Below, one piece after another: positions 1 through 11,209 of a DNA stretch of 64,000 nt. The position numbers were made by a program, and so were the translations under genes. The stretch's first letter is position 1. Each line of letters starts with the position of its first letter. Below the pieces are notes generated by a model. It was not told the origin of the DNA. It did not search any database and saw only the letters and a list, made by a program, of their open reading frames with translations. The stretch is from NCBI GenBank assembly GCA_031772625.1, contig CM062813.1, forward strand, positions 696,208,420-696,272,419, written 5' to 3'. Source of the stretch: Pinus tabuliformis. Its lineage: Eukaryota > Streptophyta > Pinopsida > Pinales > Pinaceae.

Positions 1-1550
1 TCTTTTTACTGTAAGCCCAAGCTTCGCGACCGTGTCCTCCACTAGTTCCTCTTCTTAGACCTCAATGTCTGGAATCTCATGGCATATTTCTTCAACGAAT
101 TCCTTGAGCTTCTGCTGCTGTTGAACTGCTTGATCCCTCTCTTGGGTCACCTGGTCGAGCTTCTGCTGAAGCGAAACTCGCTCTCTCTCTACCTGAATAT
201 TTAACTTCGACGTGAGCTATTTGTGCTACTTTAGCTCACTATGATCTCTTGATATAGCTTGTGTAATCTCTACAATGGTAATGCTGCAATGTTCATATTC
301 ACATACCTCCACTCTTTGGTCTGCTATTGTACCTCGGTGGAGTCAAACTGCAGGGCTTCGGTAGGTATCAGTGCTGTCTGTGCTGCAAGTGTAGGCTCTA
401 TTGATATTACCTTTGCAAGCTTTTCCTCTATCTGCGCTGGTTGTCTGACCGTTTGTGCCAAAATATTCAGTTCTGCAATGCGCTCCTCGACACTTGTTAG
501 AAGTGAGTCATCTCGATCCTCTAAGTTATTCCATGATTGTGTTGTTACTTCCTAAATTTTATCCCCAATCTGATCCAATTCCCCCTTAGTGAGGACCACT
601 GGTGTTATATCCTTTGTCTTGTCTTCCTTATGTTTATTTTTGGTTCTTGTGGGAGCTTCGGCGCCTGCCTTCCTCTTTTTCTGCGACAGCTAGGTTTGTC
701 TCTATCTTTTCGGATTCTTTGTTTTGCTCATCACCTTCAGGAGGATCCTGGTGACCCTCATCGTGTTGCTCCTCTTGTTCTAACTCCAACTCATCCTTAT
801 CCTCTCCACTTGCTTCCCCGTGCTGCGTTGTGTCCTCCTCCGTCAGATTATCCTCTGTCTGTGTCTCCAATGTAGTCATCCACTCTGTGGGCCACTACTG
901 CATTTATGCTACGAGATCATCTTATGTTACTAAATATGGTAGGGGATGCCATTTCTTCTTTGTGTCCTTACGAGAATGTATGTAAATTTTGTGGAAGTTA
1001 GCCTTAAACTTTGTGACATTACTATAATGTTGGTATAGGCTCGGTGAAAGGTGAGGGTGATGGTTCACCAACATGTGTAAGTCCATAGGATATAAAACAA
1101 AAAACATTATGTAATCTTGTGCTCACGATGGTTTAGTGGTATACCACAATGAGGCATACTGCGCAGCTTCACAAACATCTGAGGGTACCAAAGGGAATTG
1201 TGAATATTCCAGATCTCTCCATGTAAGCATAGCAATTATCAAAATTAACCACGTGTAATGAAATGAAGTACCTTTCTCCTGAGCCTTGCAACATTCGTCC
1301 AGAAACACTTGGCATATATATGCGACCTAGTTGTACTGAACCCCATTAGTGCATTGCGTAGCTAATGAAATCACCGATGTAGGGACTTCATTAGCCCGAA
1401 ACTTCCTCATGATTTTTCCAACCAATATATGTGCTGTGAAGTGGGCTCCATGTTCACTGATCGAGTTGCTATCATAACCTCACTTCCCTTTTTTCAGTTC
1501 AAACTTCTTCATGTTCTCGTCTATTGCTCTGTCTTGATCTTTTCCATAAA
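1..1550 (-). pseudogene. 3' coding region after the integrase (element A or an adjoining element)
   Basis: Minus-strand segments at 922-1,308 encode an unrecognised hydrophobic and aromatic stretch (for example FHYTWLILIIAMLTW). It is followed at 634-879 by a strongly acidic Glu/Asp-rich region, then at about 1-250 by a heptad-rich coiled coil (QVERERVSLQQKLDQVTQER). The position after integrase resembles the place of the extra 3' frames of some plant LTR elements. I do not recognise the protein. It is decayed, and it could belong to a neighbouring element. Confidence 0.4.
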
Positions 1551-1859
1551 ATTATTTTGTGGGGTTCTGCCCATGATACAACAGTCTTGTGATTCTCCAT
1601 ATCAACATTCGGTCAATAAGGATCCTCTTCCCCATCCATATGCATCCATTGTGCACCAGTACGAGCAGTTGTCTCACACAGGCCGTGCTCCCTGGACTTC
1701 TGCCGAAGTGCAGAACATTCAACATGTTCATCAACCCTGACTGTGCCAATCCAGCTGCCCACAACTGTTGTTTTTACCTTGTCACACCACTCTCAGGGTA
1801 GTGCACTTGTTTCAAGTATATGTCTAGTGCGAAATGCTAATATTTCTTTCTGTCATTGA

Positions 1860-2514
1860 AATCATAGTCCTATAAGCCCATAATACTGCTAGAATTTTAA
1901 GGTCCTAGGCACCTCTAGTCACATTGTATACCTTAGTAAGTACATTCTCCAAAATCTTATTAAATGCTTCTACTGTTCTATTGGCTCGAGGATGAGAAGG
2001 GGCACTCTTCTGATGATAAACTTGGAACTCCTGAGTCAATGCTTCAATGGTATTATTTATGAAGTGTGAACCTTGTTCACTCATCAAAATATTTGAATAT
2101 CCAACTTCGCAGCAGTCTTTGTGCTGTGGTCCCTTACTAGTTGTGCTTTAGTCCATCTTGTCAAGTAATCAGTCATTGTAATTATGTACCTTGCACCAGT
2201 CCTCTTTCTAGGTGGGTTGATGGGTCCAAAAAAATCAATGGCCCACTTATCAAAGCCTTGCAATGTAACTTGTGGTACCAATTTCATATCATCTCTTCTT
2301 GAAGGCTTTCCTTTTATTTGACACACATCACATGCTCGACAATGTCCTTCGCATCTTTATGTAGTGTGGGCCACCACAATCCTGCTCTCAAAATCTTCTG
2401 TGCAATAGCTTTTCCTGCATAGTGTCCACCAGCTACGCTCCCATGAGCTTCTGCTAGAATCATCTGTCTTTCATGTTCAAGAACATATCTGCGTAGTATC
2501 TCATTTGGTCCCAT
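1860..2514 (-). pseudogene. integrase of element A
   Basis: The N-terminal zinc-binding region reads AHGSVAGGHYAGKAIAQ and GLWWPTLHKDA with later cysteines. The catalytic core reads [31 protein letters not shown] and [14 protein letters not shown], giving the D, D and E positions of a DDE integrase. The usual VLWAYRT strand is visible near 1.89 kb; beyond it the recognisable integrase stops. The region is broken. Confidence 0.85.
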
Positions 2515-2539
2515 CTTATATAATTCTCCTGCTATTAAT

Positions 2540-4150
2540 TAAAAGTTAGCTAATTTAAACACTAATTCTTTCTTTTTCTGCATAGTATACTCTGAAGGAG
2601 CCATTCCTGTGGTAAAAAACTGAATGATATCTGCTAAATGGTCATCTACAACTCTGATTGCAAATAACTGCACATTGGGGAGGTTATCCTCTATGCTGGT
2701 TGGTTCTTCCCCTATTTCTAGTCTCGACAAATGGTCAGTTCCTGCATTCAGTCTCCCTGGTTTATCAATGATCTCAAAGTCATATTCCTGGAATAATAGT
2801 AACCATTTGAAAATATTTCCTCCAAAGACAGGCTTATCAACCAAGTACTTCAATGCAGAATGATTTGTAAACATTTTAAAGTGTGACCCCAATAAATAGT
2901 GTCTAAACTTCTGCAAAGCATATACCGTGGCCAATTCTTCCCTTTCTGTAGTGGTGTATTATTTTTGTTCTTTAGATTACTTTCTATGTGCAAAAGATAT
3001 AGGATGATCAATCTCTCTTGCACTAGGTTGTGCCAGTACCACTCCCAAAGCTACATAAGAGGCATCCACATGGACATGGAATGCCTTATTCCAATAAGGG
3101 AACACTAGTATAGGTGAAACTACCATTTTTTATTTCAATATGTTGAGGCTCTTCTGACATTCTTCATTCCACTAGAAAGTTTCATCTTTCTTCAACAATT
3201 TCTCCATAGGTGTAGTGATCTGAGCATACCCCTTGATGAACTTCCTGTAATACCTAGTATGTCCCAACGTAGTGCGAAGTTGTCTTACTGTCTTAGGTGG
3301 AGGCAAGTTCACAATGATAGCAATCTTAGCAGGGTCCACCATTAGTCCTTGTTTACAAACAATATGTCCCAACAATATGCCAAAAGGTACACAAAATATG
3401 CACTTCTTTAGTAACAAAGAGATCTGATATTATCTAGATGTGTCGAGCATAAGTCTTAAACTTCCAACATGTTTGCTTAGCAATCCAAATATTGTAAAAT
3501 CATCAACATATACCTCTAAAAACTTATGGATGTATTCCTTAAAATTTGCAACCACCACCCTAGAAAATATAGCAGGGGCGTTTTTTAATCCAAAATGAAT
3601 TACTGTATATTGATAAGTGCCCCATTCTGTAGCAAATGTGGTCTTATGCCAATCTTCAGGTGCAATCCTAATCTGATGATAACTTAAGAATCCATCTGTA
3701 AATGAGGAAGCCTCCTGGCCTCCTACATTGTCTAACACTTATCTGTGAAAGGGGTAGGGAAGGGATCATGTAAACATGCATCATTCATTTTTCTCAGATC
3801 AACATAGATCCTAATATCTCTTTGAGTCTTCTTCTCTTGCACCACCATAGGACTCACCCATTCTGATTCTTCTAATGGTTTGATAATTCATGTTGTTATC
3901 ATCTTATCAAGCTCTACTTTCACTTTCTCCTTGTACTTCGGGTTCAACCTATAAGGTATTTGTTTGAATGCCTTTGCATCAGGCTAAAGGGGAATCTTCA
4001 TAACTCCTAGATCTCCTATTATATCCTTCATCTTTGAAAACTTGGTGGGAAATAGTTCTTGATATTCATGAAGTAACTCTGTAACTTTACCGACTGTCTC
4101 TTCATTCCAATGGTTTCCTATTGTTGCAAACTTGGGTTCCTTATCTAACC
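2540..4150 (-). pseudogene. reverse transcriptase and RNase H of element A
   Basis: The RT fingers and palm read on the minus strand: IRIAPEDWHKTTFATEWG, then FGLKNAPAIFSRVV and the catalytic YVDDF, then the connection region with LGHIVCKQGLMVDPAKI. RNase H follows, with ALQKFRHYLLGSHFKMFT and ALKYLVDKPVF. These are diagnostic Ty3/gypsy motifs in the expected order. Several breaks interrupt the region, so no active enzyme is encoded. Confidence 0.85.
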
Positions 4151-4429
4151 TTGTGTTCACCTTCTTGGTCTTCAGTGGCTTCGTTATATCTGGTATCTCT
4201 AGCTCAGGTCCAGTAACTTCGTGATATCCTTCTGATTCTGCTATGTCGATGTTGCAAGGATCTTATTCTTCATCTATAGTAAGGTTATAGCACTCCAGTG
4301 CATTTCTATCTGCACAACCTAGTCAGGTTGTTGTCATGTTGGTGGGGTTACATTCTCCAATATCCTTTTCTTGACTATTTGAAGGGCCAAATCTATGTAT
4401 GGGCAATCGTCCTCAAAGCTGAATGTTAA

Positions 4430-5900
4430 TATGAATCCATCAACCATGTCTGCCCAGTTTACTCTACCATGTCGAAGCTCTGTCTCTAGGTACCAATTCT
4501 TAGGGATTGTCTCTAATGTATGAATGAATAAATGTACCCATTCTTACTGTGGAATCTCCTTCCATGTTGTAGTGCATAGCTGGATATGCTTCCTAAGATT
4601 AGTTTCACCATCATATCTTATCTCTATTTATGTATCTATCTGCCCAAATCTTATCCACATCAGTCTTCGACATTCTTGCTAACCTCATATATTCTTCTTG
4701 TGTGCATTCCACCATCTAGCTGGGGTAGCTTTCAGGGCTATATCCAAGGCTAGGAACCTTTGATTTTCTGGAACTTGTTCTTCATAAGCATTAAGAAAAG
4801 TATTTACATCACCTAAGCTATCATAAGAAGACAGGTTACATACCTCATATATCATACAATGAACTAATTTATTAATTCTTGCACAACTCCTTATGGATAC
4901 TTCATGCAACCTATTTTGCTAGTTCTCTAATTCTTCTTTTGAGTCCGAGGGACAAGAACTATCACACTCCCAACTCAATTTTCATTCTGAAGTAGGGTTA
5001 ACACAATCTTGTTCCTTCAATGTCATTTGATAGATATTGCCTATGTTAGCTGCGCAATATTCTTCTTTGACCGGTTCTGTATATCTTACCCCTTCTGATG
5101 GATCCAAGGGAACAATTACTCTCACATTGTTTCCTTCAAATATCATTTGTCTCTTCTTTAGATTAATTATGGCCATATTGTCAAATTCCCAGTCAATTCC
5201 AAGTAATGCAGGATAAGGGTTACTGTCATCGACGATCTCCATTACTTCAAAATCCGTTGGAATGCGAACTCCTTCAATATCCACTATGAAACTTGGTAGT
5301 CTTCCCTGAGGGAATATATTCTGTTGATTTTCCATCCTTAACTGAATAGGTTACCATTATAGCTTTGGCTTACCCATTAATTCCCATGTTTTCTTCATCA
5401 AGACATTAGCATCAGATCTCAAATCCAGAATCATTTGATTCTTCTCATACTCTCCTATCTACGCACTAAGCCTCATCTCTCTTTCGGTTCTCTTATGTCG
5501 ATGCAAATTATTGACCGTGCGCATCTCAGTTCGCGGTGTTTCTTTGGATGCACATGAATCTATCAACCCTTGAAGCCCTTCTACAACCTTTTGATCTCTT
5601 AACAATTTCATACAAGTCTACAGAAAAGACTTTAAAATACCTACTTGATTTGTTGAATCTTGGTCTTGTGTTAGAGCTCAATCCTGTGTCGGAGCTCAAT
5701 CCTATGTCGAAGATGATGACACGTCACGATTACTTTTCTGATCTGGTTGTGCATTAGAGGTCGAAGTTCTAACATACATAAAACTTCGCTCTGCTTCCAT
5801 AAATACTTATTTTTCTTTCTGAATATTGAAAACATGAACTTTCTCAATAATCTTTCTGACCCATGCACTTTTAGATTCTTTCTTTTCATTTGTTTCATCA
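4430..5900 (-). pseudogene. protease and second gag-like module of element A
   Basis: The segment 4,982-5,335 ends an aspartic protease domain, seen in ALLGIDW followed by a NMAIINLKKRQMIFE-like strand. Beyond it, at about 4,430-4,910, lies a module with DVNTFLNAYEE and ALKATPARWW, which resembles a gag core and sits between protease and RT. As I recall, this family does carry such a module there. The protease would cut the polyprotein; the job of the module is unknown to me. The region is decayed. Confidence 0.6.
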
Positions 5901-6099
5901 CTACCGGTCACAGCGCCAATTCTAGTGATGTTACTAATTCGAGGTTCGTTGGTCCTCCTTTCAGGAGTTATCAAATTTTTGATATTCTATATTGATTCTT
6001 GATTCCTTTTATCTTGCATCTTCGCCATAAGTATAGGACATTATTCAATTACATGGTCAAAATATTTACAGTACTTACATGTCGTTGTAGGATTTTGGC

Positions 6100-7860
6100 A
6101 GTCCCTCACAAAATGACCTGGCTAGTCGTAGTTATAGAAAATGTTATGTCCACGTCCTCAACCAGATCCACCACCTCGACCTCTTCCTTGGTAACCCTCG
6201 ACCACCATGTTGTCTATTTTCCTCATGTCCATGGTCTTCTAATTGCATTATATAAGTGTCAGCACCGCGCTCCATCATTATATAAGCCTGACAATTATTC
6301 TCATCGTGTCCTACTGATTTACAAAATTTGAAATATAGATTCCTCGGAGTCTGTACATATTTCTGTAACAAGTAACAATATTATGAATGGTGTTGGCCTC
6401 TAGTCTTACATATTTCGCACCACAGGCTGGATCCTGCATTCAAGGGATTCAGTGCCCCATTAGCCATTTAATTCCTAAAGATAGGGCAATGTTCTTTAGA
6501 ATGGCCCTCCGATATGCACTTCGTACACCATACTTCTTCTCTAACTTATTTTATTTTCTTAATGTCATGTATCTGTAGGGTTAGGTTTTTCAGTTGAATC
6601 TGAATCTATTGCACGTCTGCATTAGTATCTCTTATAGGCGAAGCTTCCAATTTCATCACAATCTATAGAGCTTTGGCTTGACTTTCTATCTTTTTATGTG
6701 TCAATGGAAATCTTATATGTGGTAACAACGTAGCTATAAACCATTCTTGATGTTGTTGTTGGGCTATGTCGAAACTTACTTAATCCAATAACACCTTAAA
6801 TCTTTGATCAAACTCCCAAACAGACTCAGTAGGTTTCTGTTTGATCTCTTTCAACTCAGTGATGCACCACGACTCAGACTTCGATTTCTTAAACTCTTTT
6901 ATCAATGTTGTTTTAATATCTGCAAACATTCTGTTATGACTATTTGAATGCTTCATATACCATGACAATGTTCTATCTTGGAACATCGTGACGAGCTGCG
7001 CTTTCTTTTGTTCTCAACGTTGATCTGCTTCATTTTCCATACAACTTCACATAAAAACCAAAATTGTTATGGATCCTCCAATCCAGCTCTGAAAACAAGT
7101 AGCTTAATATCGTCAGCCATACTTTTTCTTGGAGGGGGAGGGGGACGGGGAGGGGGAGAGCCAAAAACACCCGGTTATTACTGGATTCTGGTTTCTACGA
7201 AATCTCAAGCTGGAAGGGTGAATACTGTGAAGCTACTTGGGGATTATCAGGGTGGATTTCTTCTCTTTCACTTTTAGATTCGCTCAAAAAAGGACTATAA
7301 TAAGTCTCTATAAAGGTCTTCAGATCTTGTGCACGAGATCTCTTTCTGGTATCTACTATATATCTCTTTTCACTTCGCGTTACCACGATCTCTTGCTCAT
7401 ATTTATTCTCTCTTCTTCCAAACATAACTAGCAATCTGATTGCATATGTAAAACTCTCTTTTCACATAGAAGCATCTTAATCTAAAGTTTCAAATATTTC
7501 AAATACTTACCTCGTAGTCCTTTGAAGAATTATTGTTCTGCTTCATTGTAGGACACTATTGAGTCTATGGAAAACTCAGTAATGAATCCTCCCAAGATAC
7601 TCTCAATCTAGAAATAAACATCCCTTGAAATCCTATTATCAGTGCTCTTGAGTCATTGTATCAGTTCAAGAGTCCACACCATAGGTTCTTCACATTTAAA
7701 ATAGTTCTTCTTTCGGTCAACCTTGATATCCACTCATACAACTCAGCAGGAAATGATGCGAAGAAAATTTTGTATTGATCTGTAAAAATATATTTCTATA
7801 ACCAAGCTTCAGATGTCAGACGAGGGTTTCTATTTTCTTGATCCATAAATTATCGCTCTT
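6100..7860 (-). pseudogene. gag region of element A
   Basis: Open segments at 6,780-6,986 resemble a plant gypsy gag core, with a W-Y pair followed by an LIKEFKKSKSE-like stretch and EFDQRFKVL. A segment at 6,144-6,371 carries a zinc-knuckle-like FKFCKSVGHDENNC. Order and strand match the pol domains downstream. The role in the family is to form the virus-like particle that packages element RNA. The region is broken and not functional as it stands. Confidence 0.65.
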
Positions 7861-8109
7861 TTAGTTAGCTTGAATTTCCTTCTTCGACGGGTGCCACATC
7901 GACATATCCCTCAAATAGATCCCGGTCTTGACAATAGAACCATTTTTTGGCTTGGTTTGGGCTGACCCAGGTTCAATCTATATTGTGCACCAAAAAAACC
8001 CTCAATCATTGGCCCTTTCGGTAATGACCTGCAAGTAGATCACAGTCTCACCCGAAGTGACTATGGGAGGATGCAAAACCAGGTTTCTGCAGCCTTGAAG
8101 GATTAGGAG

Positions 8110-9028
8110 ATGTGGTATTATTATGATTTCTTATTCTGAACATTTATAGATCACTTCACCGCATTAGATTAATCTCTTAAACATGCCATATGAAACCATA
8201 AATCATCACTGTGCTGAAATAAAATGCAATTGTAATAACTTCTACTCTATAACAGATAATAAGAAAATATACACATCAAGACACCAAATTACCGTGGTTC
8301 ACCCCAATGTGGGGCTACGTCCACAAGAACTATTGCTAATATATTGAATATTTGAATACAAACAGTTCGTGGCCTGAATACAAACAGTTCTTGGCCTGCA
8401 CACTATGTTGTAGGCTGTCTGCGCACTCAATTGCAGACTCAGGCCTCTGCGCATTCAGTTGCATAGCCTCAACTTATCTTCCAAATTACAGATCACAATA
8501 ATACAACCATAACATTGACCTGGATCCAAATATAGATGATTCTCTTCTTATTATTTTACCCTATATATACTATTACATCGAAGGGTTACATCATCAAAAT
8601 ACCATGGTCTAAATACCACAGATTCCCAAAAACAAGCAACTATGGCCCAAAAATGCCATTGATCCTTTACAAAATTACGTGCTTTTACAAAAAGGAGGAG
8701 CTTCGACCCACCCTCAAGCCATTACACCACGTGATATACTCCAAGTGCTCCATTGTGTGGTCCACTTTGTGTTCCGCTACTCTACTGCACGATCCGCTGC
8801 ACAAAATGTAGAGTCTTTGCCAAAATCTAGGCCAAGTTGGGCTGCGCCCAAAATTGACCACTCTAATATGAGCCCTACACCATCACAAAGGTTGTGGGAG
8901 ATAATGATTTCAAGCTCAATATGACCCCATTCTTTGGCTTGCACCCCGTATTCAATGTGGACCCCCTTTGGCCATACTTTCCACCATTGTTGGATACATC
9001 AGAGATTGTTAAGCAACTAACACCAACA
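8110..9028 (-). repeat. Probable 5' LTR of element A
   Basis: The stretch lies upstream of the gag region. On the minus strand it begins tgttggtgttag at 9,028. Around 8,290-8,340 it carries a phrase common in plant LTRs, gtggacgtagccccacattg followed by gaaccacgg. The inner end is not resolved and no convincing primer-binding site was found, so the boundaries are approximate. Confidence 0.5.
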
Positions 9029-10710
9029 ATTCTCAACCTAAACTAAATTAAACAAGCCATGATTAATTGGATCATGGACACACAGATCAATAACACTTGC
9101 CAACAGAGTATCCAACTGTATTAGGTTGTCAAATCTAGCCAACTCTTGCACTAAGGCAAGTGGCTTAGTAGGGACCAAGTTCAGTAGAAGTTTCCCCATC
9201 TCATGGAGGCTCTCAATGCAACGGGGACCATTGCTTCCTAAGGGAGGAGGATTGATCCAGGTGGATATTGTTGGCTACCTACCTATTCCACTTGGATACC
9301 TAACATTATTTCCTTTCGGTTTCCTAATTTCTATCATAGTTTACTATTTTTGGCAGTTTTTGGGGTCCTAAACTTCCATAGTCGTTTTGATGCCCTAAAC
9401 GATGTTTTTCTAGAAAAAAGGTAGACCCATAGAATTTTTTATGGGTCTTCAGTCGAAATTTTTTGTCCTCAGATAGATATTTCTAATGACGTATCATACA
9501 TGTCAAACAAATATCATGTGCAAAAGTTACGACTTCGGGAAGTTGATGTGTCAATTAACCTTAGTGGGGCCCACAAAATTTTAGCGCTTCATCTCCTAGG
9601 GTTAGGTTTTTGGATGTTTAGTATTTTCCATTGTTTATCAATAATAAAAATGTCCTTGAGCCTCATTGTAACATAATTCATAAGGCATGTAGTCATCACG
9701 TCTCTTCTTAGAGATAACTACCACCGCTCGAGATAGTTTATTTCCATTTTGCATGTAAACAATTTTCAGTATTTGCTATTAATAAATGGAAGTTTAGTTT
9801 TAATTGTAGCTCTATGTTTCTCTTTAAATTTATATTTCATTTTGTTGCTACATAAATCTGGATAATGATCCCTTTTGTTTCTAAAATTATCTTCCCTTCA
9901 TTATCTAACATAGGGAGTGTTGTTTATGCCATTTAGTGCTTACGTAATACTATCATGAGGTGATATAGATGGAAAACATTGTGAATGCAACTTTTATTAA
10001 GGAGTCTCGGGATGTATCCTAATTGGATGATATTTTTATTGTGAACACCCCACCTTACTTTTGGGAGTGTGCTCACTATGTTAACCCAACTTCCCCGGTG
10101 CAGTTAGAGAAATAGGGTAATTTTTTTTCCTTCTTCCCATTTCCCCAAAAATCATTTTGGATGTCCTCATCATATTTGTCTAAATGAGACATTTATAGTG
10201 ATATATATTTTGTCCAATATGGACTCCAAGATTTCAAATTATGTCCCTTCAAAGTTTACTTATTTACTTGTGCCATCTTACTTTGACTTCCAAGTGGCAT
10301 GTCTCAATACCTTTAATACTATATTTTACTTCCATCAATGGATATGGGTGTATATATATATATCTGATAGCCCACTATTAATCCACCCTTCTAACGACTT
10401 ATGGGGCCTCACTCTCCCCTTGTTAATGTCACAGAGGGCCCACTGTAATCATGTCCATTGATCTCATGTGGCTCATTCAATGCCCACGATCAAGGAGATA
10501 CCCCTCTCCCTTGTTGACATCAGAGAGGGGGATCCCGGTATTACTCCTGACCATAAAGCTTGTGGGACAATCTTCGTCTTCCAATTGAACAGACTTCCAC
10601 CCTGAGTTATGAGACAAGGATATATGTTCTAAAGGCTTGGACCTCAGGGCTAAGGCCACTCATTAGGCCCATATGAGCCCCGATCTCGAATCTTGGGGTT
10701 GCATAACAAA

Positions 10711-10788
<78 letters not shown>

Positions 10789-11193
10789 ACGAAATATATA
10801 TTTACCCTTATATATGTTGTTAAGCATGTGCATAGCATAAAACCTCTCGGCATAGGTCTATGGCTAATTTTTCATTTGGGGACTTCTTTCATTCTTTTGT
10901 ATTCTCATTCTGCATTATAATGGTTGGTTTTGAAAACTCCATACATTCTGACATTCATTTCAGTGAGATCGATGTGTCTCATTATACCAATTATACCAAT
11001 AAAATTACTAGTGTTGTGAGAATGACACAGGGTTTTCCATAAAGGCCCATTATGTCTTTTGAGCCATCATTAGTTCAACTCAACAATTAAGTTCCATATT
11101 TAATCAAATGCCCACATATTTTTCTACCTCCCCAATACTTACTAACATTGACTACACAATTGTATGTAATATGTGCATAGTACACTATTATAA
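9029..11193. other. Non-coding stretch
   Basis: No domain-bearing frame, RNA gene or clear element ends are visible. Short open frames lack recognisable motifs and have no codon bias that I can see. The stretch contains one compound microsatellite (10,713-10,780). Confidence 0.6.
10713..10780. repeat. Compound (CT)n(TA)n microsatellite
   Basis: About 42 bases of CT repeats pass directly into about 25 bases of TA repeats. Frames translated across it (Ser-Leu or Tyr-Ile repeats) are artefacts. Confidence 0.97.
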
Positions 11194-11209
11194 ATATGTA
11201 TTTTGTTGC
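11194..11209. repeat. Left target-site duplication of LINE-b
   Basis: The 16-base sequence atatgtattttgttgc recurs exactly at 12,857-12,872, directly after the poly(A) run. This frames the insertion between the two copies. Confidence 0.93.

Larger units (their letters stand above)
1..9028 (-). mobile_element. Ty3/gypsy LTR retrotransposon A (decayed)
   Basis: Read on the minus strand, domains occur in the order gag, protease, a second gag-like module, reverse transcriptase, RNase H, integrase, then an extra 3' coding region that runs to the left edge of the window. The family is recognised from its RT and RNase H and from the integrase zinc finger. It is an old fossil: the coding frame is interrupted in well over ten places. 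The likely 5' LTR occupies roughly 8.1-9.03 kb and its partner LTR would lie left of base 1. The right boundary rests on a TGTTGG-type LTR start read on the minus strand at 9,028 and is only probable. Confidence 0.8.

Noticed and set aside
10650-10920. Frames with Ser-Leu, Tyr-Ile and Arg-Glu repeats
   Set aside because: They read through the (CT)n(TA)n microsatellite.
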